Numbered from the stretch's first letter, positions 1 to 7,350 are shown. The stretch is DNA of 11,362 nt from UBA1189 sp045594245 (GCA_045594245.1 JAZNYG010000100.1:1-11362); one strand, 5' to 3'. Notes: a model not told the origin generated them from the letters alone. Made by a program: numbers and translations.

Positions 1-40
1 TCATACATCGCTATCGCTCGTATGTAGCCGTCCGGATGGC

Positions 41-142
41 AAACGCGAGTGAAATGATGCGTTTTCGCGTGATTTGCGAGATTCGCGTGAGACAAAAAAG
101 CTGCGTGAAACGGGAATATTTTTATAATGCGTTTTCCCTGAA
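41..142. repeat. Degenerate 18-bp-period repeat (GCGTGA motif) with flanking 10-bp direct repeat
   Basis: GCGTGA occurs at 67, 85 and 103, exactly 18 bp apart. The first two copies extend to TTCGCGTGA (64-72, 82-90), and a diverged form, GCGAGTGA, lies at 45-52. The set is flanked by two copies of ATGCGTTTTC (57-66 and 127-136), 70 bp apart. Because 18 is a multiple of three, two minus-strand frames stay open and read as repetitive peptides, but neither has a start codon. No function is evident. It could be a remnant of a dispersed repeat or a set of protein-binding sites. What is seen is the periodicity; everything else is inference. Confidence 0.55.
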
Positions 143-160
143 GGGTTGTGTCATAATATG

Positions 161-248
161 CCGTCACCGCGGTGGCACAAATCCGTCACCGCGGTGGAAC
201 TAAAACGCCACCGCGGTGACGCGAATTCATCACCGCGGTGACACGATA
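161..248. repeat. Four-copy tandem array of the palindrome CACCGCGGTG, 22-bp period
   Basis: The perfect 10-bp palindrome CACCGCGGTG occurs at 165-174, 187-196, 209-218 and 231-240, with an identical 22-bp step and AT-richer 12-bp spacers that are not conserved. Flanking bases give polarity: copies 1 and 2 read GTCACCGCGGTGG, while copies 3 and 4 read CACCGCGGTGAC. The two halves of the array therefore face each other about a centre near 203. A 22-bp step is close to two helical turns, so dimeric proteins could bind all four copies on one face of the DNA. Operator, partition-type site or repeat element are all possible, and nothing in the window identifies the binder. The spacers are too short for a CRISPR array. 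Confidence 0.85.
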
Positions 249-573
249 TTTTCACAATGTATATATATGATTATCAAACTTATCCTATTCTCCTTTTATT
301 GGGTAGTAAAAGACTGATATGCATCTTTTTTGGGGTGCGTGGTGCTACTCCGATATATCCCATGCTTTTAGGTGGCAGCTTTCTGCCAATATAAAGCTCC
401 GCATTAAGATGGCTTGCTTGCTCGGCAATGATTCAACAAGTTTGTCATTGCTCTCGCTACGCTGTGCCATTGACTTAAGCCCCTACGGGCGTCGACCTAA
501 CGGTTGCCAACCGATTTATGAACTTTCGCCAATAGGACCAGAGTGCGCAGAATGCAAAAACCGTTCTTGACCT
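249..573. other. Gene-poor stretch with small hairpins; no confident gene
   Basis: No supported gene lies here. A minus-strand TAAGTTTG (275-282) matches the Bacteroidetes -7 box but has no convincing -33 partner. From 319 to 570 there are several short stems: TGGCAG/CTGCCA around CTTT (373-388), GCAATGA/TCATTGC (425-451), GCCC/GGGC (479-490) and CGGTT/AACCG around GCC (501-513). Two small overlapping reading frames exist: 319-570 plus (83 aa, six cysteines, no homology I recognise) and 345-470 minus (41 aa with ATG, stop codon just upstream). They cannot both be favoured, and neither has a recognisable ribosome-binding site or domain. A structured RNA or decayed repeat is as likely as a small protein. 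Confidence 0.4.
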
Positions 574-574
574 T

Positions 575-644
575 AAAAAGGAAAACGTTTAGTGACATGT
601 AAATAGCAAACCACTTCAGGTTATTTCTTACACGCCACTAAACG
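575..644 (-). terminator. Intrinsic terminator of the lipoprotein operon
   Basis: A 17-bp stem (586-602 pairing with 628-644) with a 25-nt loop lies about 30 bp past the metalloprotease stop codon. On the minus strand it is followed by the T-rich run TTTTCCTTTTT (585 down to 575). Two positions (595/635 and 597/633) are A-C mismatches in a plus-strand transcript but U-G wobbles in a minus-strand transcript. The full 17-bp helix therefore forms only in minus-strand RNA, which fixes the direction of termination. Confidence 0.85.
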
Positions 645-673
645 ATTGCAACCAGAGGAATTAGAATTGCAGC

Positions 674-1981
674 TTACTCGAACGTCACCAGCTTATAGGT
701 ATTCGTGCGTGCCGACTTTGTTGCAGGCATCTGCTCGGGCAAGCGAACTTTGGGACCAGGGATATAGGGACTGTGTTCCAGCACGTAGCGTATACGGGCA
801 GCTTGCTGGGGAGTGAAGCGGTTGGCCTCGGTATAGGCATAGTCCATGATATTCGTTGAACGGAACTCCTCGCCCGTCTCGCAGTCCTCGCGCATCATAA
901 GCAGCTGCTTCTCATTGTCGTCGACACTGCCCCCCGATGTCATGCAGCCCTGCATAAACTTGTCGTAAGCCACCTTATTGTAGGTGGGTGTATCGGTGCA
1001 GAAGTCGCTGTCGAGGCAGATGTCGCGGTCGTAGGTCTCGGGATCTTCGGAGAAAGCATGACGAAGGCCGAGGAAATGTCCCAGTTCGTGTGCCAAGGTG
1101 TTCACCACATCGGTCATCGTGTAGTAGGCCTCGTGCGAATAGATATATTCGTTGTTGATGCTCACGCACTGCGGCCAAGGCAGCTCGCTCCAGTCGGCAT
1201 CGTACTCCAGTTCGGTGAGTCCCTCCAGGGAGTGCGGCTTGACGACATAGGGGAAGTGCGAGATGCCGAGTATGCCCTTGTCTTCAAACGTATAGACAAA
1301 GATATTGACATAGCGGTTGGGATCCCACATATACTCGCAGTACTTCTTGGGCTCGCGTCCGTAGCCCATGAAAGCGCTGCTGTTGATGGAGGTGAGGTTG
1401 ATTCTATGGCGGTCAACACCCGGCTCGGCAAGCAGGTTACCCTCAGGGTCTTCAGTTGCCATCACGAACTCCACACCGAGGTAGGCGCCACACTGCGCAT
1501 AAATCTCATTGACGCCCTCGATGAGCGTAGCCAGATGCCCTTCGATGACATTCTGCTTCTTGTTTCCCTCCTTATTATATAATACGTGAAACACCACGGG
1601 GAGTCGATAATAGGTAGTGGAATCGGGTGTGAGACGTTGCTGGACTATCTGCATAGTCTGCACAAGCGTCCCATCGGTGCTACTGAGAGTCAATGTGGCA
1701 GAGCGCTCGTCCTGCCCCTCATTGGCCGACAGAGCCACTTGCACTTCGGCGTTACCAGTGCCCTCGGTCATTTGTGGCACACACCACGAAGCGTCAGAGC
1801 CAAATGTCCACTCTACGTTGCTCTCTACCGTCAACGTAATCACGGTATCGCGTGGCGAGAGCACGATAGATGAACCTTCACACAAAAGGCTAAGATGAGA
1901 CTGAGTCTCCTCTGTACGATCGCACGCTACCCCTGCGAAGAGGAGTAGCGTGACAATCATTGATAGAAAATTCTTGCGCAT
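674..1981 (-). CDS. Zinc-dependent metalloprotease lipoprotein (BACON + M43-like, BF0631-type family)
   Basis: The product is 435 aa. A type II signal peptide ends at Cys20 (lipobox GVAC), so it should be a lipid-anchored envelope protein. Residues about 38-115 are a BACON-type beta-sandwich, with the alternating strands and a closing IVQQ typical of that domain. The peptidase domain follows: HELGHFLGLRH at 298-308 supplies zinc ligands His298, His302 and His308 and catalytic Glu299, and Met379 in NIMDY is the metzincin Met-turn. This fits the pappalysin-like (M43) lipoproteins of Bacteroidetes known as the BF0631 family. All catalytic residues are intact. The substrate is not known; in related proteins BACON is thought to bind glycans or mucin. 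It is the last gene of the lipoprotein operon, 15 bp after the Omp28-like gene, with a terminator just downstream. Confidence 0.88.
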   Translation of the reverse strand: MRKNFLSMIVTLLLFAGVACDRTEETQSHLSLLCEGSSIVLSPRDTVITLTVESNVEWTFGSDASWCVPQMTEGTGNAEVQVALSANEGQDERSATLTLSSTDGTLVQTMQIVQQRLTPDSTTYYRLPVVFHVLYNKEGNKKQNVIEGHLATLIEGVNEIYAQCGAYLGVEFVMATEDPEGNLLAEPGVDRHRINLTSINSSAFMGYGREPKKYCEYMWDPNRYVNIFVYTFEDKGILGISHFPYVVKPHSLEGLTELEYDADWSELPWPQCVSINNEYIYSHEAYYTMTDVVNTLAHELGHFLGLRHAFSEDPETYDRDICLDSDFCTDTPTYNKVAYDKFMQGCMTSGGSVDDNEKQLLMMREDCETGEEFRSTNIMDYAYTEANRFTPQQAARIRYVLEHSPYIPGPKVRLPEQMPATKSARTNTYKLVTFE

Positions 1982-1996
1982 AGCCTGGGGCTACAA

Positions 1997-3106
1997 TTAG
2001 TTGTTGTATGCAAACGGCACAGACTCGCCCACGGGGCACTCTATGACGTTATTCACGTAGAACTTTGAGTCGGAGCCTGTTGTTACCAATACGACCACCT
2101 TGCAGTTGGCCACATTAGAAATACCTGCGTCAGCGGTCTTGAACTCATGATAAAGCTCCAATGTCTCGCCCTTCTCGCATGATTTCTTTCCGCCCAGCAA
2201 TTCGCCCTGAATGGGAGACTCGCAGCTAGCAGCACGCAACACGTGGTTATGGTCTATAACACCTGGCGTGAATCCTTCCCAGTAGCTGGATTGATAGGCC
2301 GATACTGCATCCTCAACCAACCATACATTAATGCGGTATGAGCCAGCCTTACCCACCTTAACGGCAGCACGTACTGCAATTACGGAGCTATCGGCAGAAG
2401 TGGCCGATGTAGCTGTAATGCCTACAAGAGCCTTATCCATTAGCTCCATACCTGCAGCCGAGTTTATATTCTCTGCATTTACCGTGGGATCATTGTTTTC
2501 AATGATAGCATCAGGATTCAGATTGAAGAACGATGAGGGGAAACCCTCAACCTTCAAAGCACGCACTACGGCATCTGAAGCAGCACTGCTGATTTCATCG
2601 CCACTATGAGTAGCTACAATGACCGTATTGGCAGCATTGGAACCGCTCTCCTGGAACAACTCAATAGCACGGATCATAAAGGGGCAGTAGCCACACCATG
2701 TACCAGTAGCCTGAGTCATCAGCACCTTATGATGGAAGCCATCAAACTTATCAGCCTGAGCGTCTTCGGGGAGTTCAAGGTAAAGAGCGGGGTTAGCAGC
2801 AATCACGGTAACCGTATTGGAAAGTTTGCCATTGTAGCTGGCATAGAACTTATAATTCTTGGCTGTGGTTGTAGTGAACACATTGCTCTGCATGGGCTTA
2901 TTATCCACATAGATTGTGGCATCCTCGGTCACATCTGCATCGCCCACCTTAACGGTAATCACCAGTTCGTCCTCACCATCGGCAACAAAGATGTCAGCAG
3001 ATGTAGAGAGTACGGGAGTACCTTCCAGCAACTTCCCTTCCTCATTACATGATGTGACACCAAGCAATAGAGCGAAGGTAAAAAGTGAATAGATTAACTT
3101 TTTCAT
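1997..3106 (-). CDS. Omp28-related outer membrane lipoprotein with Ig-like and thioredoxin-fold domains
   Basis: I start this at the ATG at 3106 (369 aa), where MKKLIYSLF opens a lipoprotein signal ending VTSC (Cys20). A start at 3142 would place twelve unrelated residues before the signal peptide. Residues about 30-105 form an Ig-like beta domain. From about 110 on it resembles the Omp28 family of Porphyromonas and relatives: a thioredoxin-like fold with WCGYCP (Cys138 and Cys141) and a Gly-Phe-Pro (Pro190) at the usual cis-proline position. Four further cysteines (295, 310, 335, 357) could form disulfides. The CxxC suggests redox or disulfide chemistry, but Omp28 proteins are known mainly as surface antigens or adhesins and their activity is unsettled. 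It lies between the 866-aa lipoprotein and the metalloprotease. The 15-bp gap to the latter indicates co-transcription. Confidence 0.85.
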   Translation of the reverse strand: MKKLIYSLFTFALLLGVTSCNEEGKLLEGTPVLSTSADIFVADGEDELVITVKVGDADVTEDATIYVDNKPMQSNVFTTTTAKNYKFYASYNGKLSNTVTVIAANPALYLELPEDAQADKFDGFHHKVLMTQATGTWCGYCPFMIRAIELFQESGSNAANTVIVATHSGDEISSAASDAVVRALKVEGFPSSFFNLNPDAIIENNDPTVNAENINSAAGMELMDKALVGITATSATSADSSVIAVRAAVKVGKAGSYRINVWLVEDAVSAYQSSYWEGFTPGVIDHNHVLRAASCESPIQGELLGGKKSCEKGETLELYHEFKTADAGISNVANCKVVVLVTTGSDSKFYVNNVIECPVGESVPFAYNN

Positions 3107-3148
3107 TTGACTTATACTTAATATATAAAGGTATACTTCCAACCCATC

Positions 3149-3222
3149 TTGTCATTCTGAGCAAAGCGAAGAATCTCGCAAACATACAATCTTGAGATTC
3201 TTCGCTACGCTCTGAATGACAA
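3149..3222. repeat. REP-like palindromic element (29-bp imperfect inverted repeat)
   Basis: Arms at 3149-3177 and 3194-3222 match at 26 of 29 positions (TTGTCATTCTGAGCAAAGCG.. against the complement of ..CGCTACGCTCTGAATGACAA), with a 16-nt loop. It resembles the dispersed GTCATTCTGAGC-type palindromes found between genes in many genomes; that likeness is from memory. It sits between the two upstream genes of the operon, so it would be transcribed and fold strongly. No T-run follows on either strand, so mRNA stabilisation or partial attenuation is more likely than full termination. Confidence 0.75.
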
Positions 3223-3250
3223 TAGAGAGGGTCGTATCCCCTCTATTGTC
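3218..3250. repeat. Second stem-loop overlapping the REP-like element
   Basis: GACAATAGAG (3218-3227) pairs with CTCTATTGTC (3241-3250). After a single bulged A (3228), GGG (3229-3231) pairs with CCC (3238-3240) around loop TCGTAT. Bases 3218-3222 also belong to the right arm of the neighbouring 29-bp palindrome, so the two hairpins compete for those five bases. It starts 17 bp after the stop codon of the 866-aa lipoprotein gene. There is no T-run, so a 3'-end-protecting or attenuating role is a guess. Confidence 0.7.
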
Positions 3251-3266
3251 CATTAACTAGCTTGCA

Positions 3267-5867
3267 TTACTTGCTCATGCGCTCGTTGTACTTGTTGAAC
3301 TTCTCCTGAAGCTTCTCAAGTACGGGAACGTAGTTCATCTCTACGGTCTTAGCCTTAGGCATGCCTACCTCAGGCAGAGCGATACGCTTGATGCGGTTAT
3401 TGCAGTTGCGTACATCAGCCACCTTGTTGAGGTCGAGCTTAGCGGCGCGTGTAACCACGTCACCTTCGTTGTCATTACCCTCAGCACGAGTCAGGACGAT
3501 GTCCTCGCATGTTGATACGCTATAGAACAACCATCCCCAGTTCCAATAGCCGATGGCAGGGTAGCACATCTGACCACCATTATCAACGCCCTTGATAACG
3601 AGTGTGTTCTTGTCGTCAGAGATTTCTACGGGGAAAGCACCGTTGTAAGGATTGTTGATGTCGGCAGGGTTGTTACCCACAACAACAAACTCGGCTCCAC
3701 CCCATGCAGAAACAGGAGGCAGGCTCATGATGTTGGCATCGCCAAGGAGCTGGAGCGAACCATCCTGCTGTACCTGGAAGAACAACTTAGGACCGTATGC
3801 ATAGAAGAGTTCCTCTACATCGTAAGCAGTATAGTTGGTAGCGCAGAAGAGATCCCAAGGACTTGCATACTCGTGTGCAGCATCAAAGCCAGTACCAAGG
3901 ATGTAGTTCTGACCCTTGTACTTGTTCTCGTACTTGGCCACCATAGCCTTATACTCATTAAATTGGTTAGCTACCATCTCTGTTGCATACGCAGCAGCCT
4001 CGGCCTCAGAAGCACCATTCTCAATGGCATTGTTGAAGTGGCTGTCATATACGTTAGCATAGTACTCGTGAGAAGCATCAAATGCAGCAGGAGCATTGTC
4101 GAAGCTTGTGCCGAGTGAGATACTGGTGTAGAGAGTGTCATAGTAGATTGAGTCAATACCATACCAGTTGCCATCCTCTGCCTCGTACCATACCTGCTCA
4201 CTCTTCTGCTGAACGATGGTAGCATTCCAGTCGCCCTTCAGGTCGTCAAACAAGGTGCTGTTTACAGGCTCCAGAGCGGGCATCTCAGCCGAGCGGCTAA
4301 CACCTGCGTAAGCAGTCAAGCCCTCTTCCTCGTTGAAGGCACCGATGAGCAATGTGCTCTCCATATCCTCAAATGAGTATATGCTAAGGGTCAGACCCTC
4401 GGCACTGTTGATAGCATTTACATCCTCTTGTGAGAGGTACTCACCGTATGAGTTAATCAAATCTTCATAGGTGTAGCCATCGTTGATCATCTTCTGCACC
4501 TCCTTGGTGTAGTTGGCGATGTGCTTGGCGCTAACCACATTCTGCTTTTCAGACTTCACGTTGAACCATACGAGGTTAGGAGTCTCGGCATTCTCAATAC
4601 CAGTGATAGTTACCTCGGCAGCAGGAAGAGTAGACTTGGTCAGAGTAACGTGGATAGAGTCGTAGCTGAGCACTGAGCCATCTTCCTCATATATACCTAC
4701 TACACTGATTACATAGGTTGAGTCAAGCAAAATCCACATGTAGTTCTCGTCGAACTCGAAGTCCTGTGTTCCCATCTGTGCCTCAGAGCGATAGTACTCA
4801 AGAAGTGTAGAAGCAACAGCCTCCTTACCTACGAGGCCTACAAACTCATTATACTGAGACTCCATCATAGGAGCAACGACATACTGTACATCATCCTCGG
4901 TTGTGCAACGTACCTTTATGCGACGCTCGGTCTTGCCTGTCAGCTCTACATTGATCTTGCTGTCAACCATTTCGAGGGCAGCCAAAAGGAACTGGCGTGC
5001 AAACTTACCGGTAGCATACTCAGCCTCATCGTAGTTGGGTTCTTCGGTGTATTCACCCATACGAGGAGCAGTAGCAGTACCTGCACGAGTTGCAGGAGCC
5101 CAAGGCATCCAAGGATCGTCGTTAACAAAGTCTTCATTAACTTCGTAAAGGATGTTGCCATCTGCATCACACTCGGCCATCAACAAAGTGTAAGCCGAAC
5201 CCGGATAAATGTACCAGGGTGAATCCCATTCGGGATCGTAGTTCTCATTCCAGTAGTCACCATTATGAATCTCTACAGTCTGAGGACCCTTGAGCATCTT
5301 ACCGTCCATCAAGAAAGTGATGTCAGTGTGGCCATAGGTCTTCGAAGAGTTGTACCACTCAGTCATAGTGAAGGCATACATGTAGTACATGCTGTCGGGC
5401 ACATTGAAGTGGAACTTCCAGCCATCCTTAGCAGACTCTACTACAGTGATGAGGCGGTCGTAAGCGGGTGTGGTGAACACCTTTGACTTCATCACAAACT
5501 TGCCATCCTTTGCATACACAAAGAATGCAGTGTACTCTGTGTTACCCTCAAGGCTGTACACGGCGATTTTGTTGTCACCGTCAACAACGGGAACCACGCG
5601 TCCCTCTTCTCTTGCTGTAGCATAAAGCACGGTTGCGTCATAATCGCTCTCCGATACAGCACCCTTCTCTACATAGTAGGCAACAGAGTCTACATCTGAG
5701 GTCTTGAGAGTAAATGTAGCTGAAGTAGAGCGAATCTCTTCGGCCAATTCTTCACTGCCATTTACAGTGATATCCAAGGTAGGGCCTTCATCCTTCTTAC
5801 AACTAGTAAGACAGGTAGCAAAAGCCATCACACCTACCATGAATAGGTTACGATAGTTTCTTCTCAT
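3267..5867 (-). CDS. Large multidomain lipoprotein of unknown function, probably surface-exposed
   Basis: The 866-aa product has a lipoprotein signal ending LTSC (Cys23), followed directly by KKDE. The C-x-K-(D/E)2 pattern matches the export signal that sends Bacteroidetes lipoproteins to the outside of the outer membrane. Repeated beta-sandwich segments with a fibronectin-III-like rhythm appear at about 29-133 (ending in a YTAFFVYAKDG-type strand), 134-245, 305-410 and 415-525. Residues about 540-795 differ: they open with LKGDWNATI, reminiscent of lipocalin-like barrels, contain an Ala-rich helical insert (about 595-650), and are rich in aromatic residues. The last 30 residues are basic and helical. 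No catalytic motif is visible. It is the first gene of the operon, with its own promoter and an A-rich leader (CAAAAAAATG). It may be a scaffold or binding component for the Omp28-like protein and the protease; this is inference. Confidence 0.8.
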   Translation of the reverse strand: MRRNYRNLFMVGVMAFATCLTSCKKDEGPTLDITVNGSEELAEEIRSTSATFTLKTSDVDSVAYYVEKGAVSESDYDATVLYATAREEGRVVPVVDGDNKIAVYSLEGNTEYTAFFVYAKDGKFVMKSKVFTTPAYDRLITVVESAKDGWKFHFNVPDSMYYMYAFTMTEWYNSSKTYGHTDITFLMDGKMLKGPQTVEIHNGDYWNENYDPEWDSPWYIYPGSAYTLLMAECDADGNILYEVNEDFVNDDPWMPWAPATRAGTATAPRMGEYTEEPNYDEAEYATGKFARQFLLAALEMVDSKINVELTGKTERRIKVRCTTEDDVQYVVAPMMESQYNEFVGLVGKEAVASTLLEYYRSEAQMGTQDFEFDENYMWILLDSTYVISVVGIYEEDGSVLSYDSIHVTLTKSTLPAAEVTITGIENAETPNLVWFNVKSEKQNVVSAKHIANYTKEVQKMINDGYTYEDLINSYGEYLSQEDVNAINSAEGLTLSIYSFEDMESTLLIGAFNEEEGLTAYAGVSRSAEMPALEPVNSTLFDDLKGDWNATIVQQKSEQVWYEAEDGNWYGIDSIYYDTLYTSISLGTSFDNAPAAFDASHEYYANVYDSHFNNAIENGASEAEAAAYATEMVANQFNEYKAMVAKYENKYKGQNYILGTGFDAAHEYASPWDLFCATNYTAYDVEELFYAYGPKLFFQVQQDGSLQLLGDANIMSLPPVSAWGGAEFVVVGNNPADINNPYNGAFPVEISDDKNTLVIKGVDNGGQMCYPAIGYWNWGWLFYSVSTCEDIVLTRAEGNDNEGDVVTRAAKLDLNKVADVRNCNNRIKRIALPEVGMPKAKTVEMNYVPVLEKLQEKFNKYNERMSK

Positions 5868-5948
5868 TTTTTTGTAAATGAATTAGTTATTAAATAAAAA
5901 TTATCAATAGATTAAATACAATCTTCTTACCAAAAACTTTTTAGGCCG

Positions 5949-5981
5949 CAAATTTACACATTTTTCACAATTCATTGCAAG
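5949..5981 (-). promoter_or_regulatory. Bacteroidetes-type promoter of the lipoprotein operon
   Basis: On the minus strand, TAAATTTG (5956 to 5949) exactly matches the -7 consensus TAnnTTTG. CTTG (5981 to 5978) stands as the -33 element, with 21 bp between them. Transcription would start near 5942, giving an AT-rich 5' leader of roughly 75 nt before the ATG at 5867. The sequence 5982-6123, between this promoter and the kinase stop, holds only AT-rich DNA with no clear terminator. Confidence 0.75.
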
Positions 5982-6123
5982 ATTTAGGCTGAAATTATCA
6001 AAATCAGAGAAGAATATTCAAAAATATTTAATGGATTGACACTTTTCTATAACAACCAACAAGGAGGGACTCATATTAACATCGCGTCAATATATTAATA
6101 TCCAAACGATCCCCACAGTTCCT

Positions 6124-7272
6124 TTATTTTTTCAGTTCAATGCGGAATATTGTGCCCTTTCCCAGCTCAGAATGCTTAACATAAATACGTCCTTTATGAT
6201 AGCTCTCTATGATGCGCTTAGCCAGTGATAGACCTAACCCCCACCCCCGTTTCTTAGTTGTAAATCCAGGTGAAAATACACTCTGAAAATGACTTTTTTG
6301 AATACCTTTCCCTGTGTCTTCCACATCGACATATACGCGTTCATCAGCCTGTATTACATGAATGGTGATGCAACCCTCACCATTCATAGCATCAATAGCA
6401 TTCTTACATAAATTCTCAATGACCCATTCGAAAAGGGGACTACACATACGTACCACGACAGGACGCTCTGGTACACTACAGTTGATGGTTATATGTTCAG
6501 ATGAGCGTCGACCTATATAGTCAGTAACACGGTGCAGGGCCTCTCTCAAGTCCTCAGGTGCAGTCTCGGGCGATGAACCAACTTTTGAGAATCGTTCTGC
6601 AATAAGTTCTAGGCGATCAACATCTTTACTCATCTCAGGAATGAGTTCATCATCGGGATAAGTAGAACGGAGAATTTCAGTCCACGCCATAAGTGACGAT
6701 ATAGGCGTACCCAACTGATGAGCGGTTTCTTTAGAAAGCCCAACCCATACACGGTTCTGTTCTGATCGCTTCATACTTAGCAAAGCAAAAAGCGCCACAA
6801 GAAGGAAGACTGCAAAAGCACCGAACTGGATATAAGGATAAGCTTCTAAGCGCTTAAGCATAAGCGAATCATCATAGCACACATCATAATAGCGACCAGG
6901 CTCGTTCATATCCATACGTATAATATTGCCTGCATCACGCATAGCAACAGCCTTGCGCATAAGGTAGCCCAAAGTATCAGTACCATGAATGCGTACATTA
7001 CTATAATTCTCGATACCGCCCTTGTCGTCGAGCACAATAACGGGAATAGTATGATTTCCTCGAATAACTGTAAGCACAAGATTCAGATCCGTTTCCTCAT
7101 CAGCATTATTAAAGGTACGCATAGCTTCAGTCCATGTCTCCATACGAATAGCCTCTTCACGCTCAAGATCTCTCACAAGATAGTTTGAGAATATGAGCGA
7201 GGCCACACCAAGTAGTATGGCAATGATAATGAGTGCCACTTTAATGGTACGGGTACGGTTAATCCATTCCAT
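6124..7272 (-). CDS. Sensor histidine kinase (orphan, two membrane segments)
   Basis: The product is 382 aa. Transmembrane segments at about 11-31 and 146-167 enclose a periplasmic sensor region of about 110 residues with no motif I recognise. No HAMP domain is evident. The dimerisation/phosphoacceptor helix carries AHQLGTP with His185. The ATPase domain is complete: N box ENLCKNAIDAM (Asn287, Asn291), G1 box DTGKGI (319-324), F box FSPGFTT (333-339) and G2 box GWGLGL (343-348). It should autophosphorylate on His185 in response to an envelope signal. No response regulator is adjacent, so its partner must lie elsewhere. The HQLGTP form of the H box is common among Bacteroidetes kinases. It is divergent from the GH109-type gene, sharing an intergenic stretch of about 195 bp, and lies upstream of the lipoprotein operon in the same direction but separated by 256 bp and a promoter. 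Confidence 0.9.
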   Translation of the reverse strand: MEWINRTRTIKVALIIIAILLGVASLIFSNYLVRDLEREEAIRMETWTEAMRTFNNADEETDLNLVLTVIRGNHTIPVIVLDDKGGIENYSNVRIHGTDTLGYLMRKAVAMRDAGNIIRMDMNEPGRYYDVCYDDSLMLKRLEAYPYIQFGAFAVFLLVALFALLSMKRSEQNRVWVGLSKETAHQLGTPISSLMAWTEILRSTYPDDELIPEMSKDVDRLELIAERFSKVGSSPETAPEDLREALHRVTDYIGRRSSEHITINCSVPERPVVVRMCSPLFEWVIENLCKNAIDAMNGEGCITIHVIQADERVYVDVEDTGKGIQKSHFQSVFSPGFTTKKRGWGLGLSLAKRIIESYHKGRIYVKHSELGKGTIFRIELKK

Positions 7273-7350
7273 AACATTTACCTATAGTCTTTGTTTCTAA
7301 CGGAGATTTCATTAAATTAGTATAACGATTAACAAAAAAGGGAATTAAGA

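Noticed and set aside
100..112. parS-like site (CGTGAAAC)
   Set aside because: Only half of the TGTTTCACGTGAAACA palindrome is present; the other half does not match.
1..150. Minus-strand open frame ending in TGA at position 1, about 49 codons
   Set aside because: It has no ATG or plausible alternative start, and its repetitive peptide simply mirrors the 18-bp DNA repeat. A second minus frame is equally open over the same bases.
161..248. CRISPR array
   Set aside because: The repeat is a 10-bp palindrome with 12-bp spacers, far shorter than any CRISPR repeat or spacer, and there are no cas genes.
319..570. 83-aa plus-strand ORF as a real gene
   Set aside because: It has no ribosome-binding context, no domain, unusual composition, and overlaps several hairpins and a competing small minus-strand frame. 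I describe it only as part of the gene-poor stretch.
1058..1582. 174-aa plus-strand ORF inside the metalloprotease gene
   Set aside because: It is antisense to an intact gene with all catalytic motifs and matches no family I know. It is a codon-bias shadow, as are the other antisense frames at 2606-3052, 7959-8450 and 10238-10807.
3107..3142. Upstream ATG start for the Omp28-related gene
   Set aside because: It would put twelve residues ahead of an otherwise perfect lipoprotein signal peptide. The ATG at 3106 is the natural start.
6017..6060. Sigma-70-like TTGACA..TATAAC near 6035
   Set aside because: The spacing is only about 6 bp and the position follows the kinase gene without a downstream plus-strand gene. 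It is probably a chance match.
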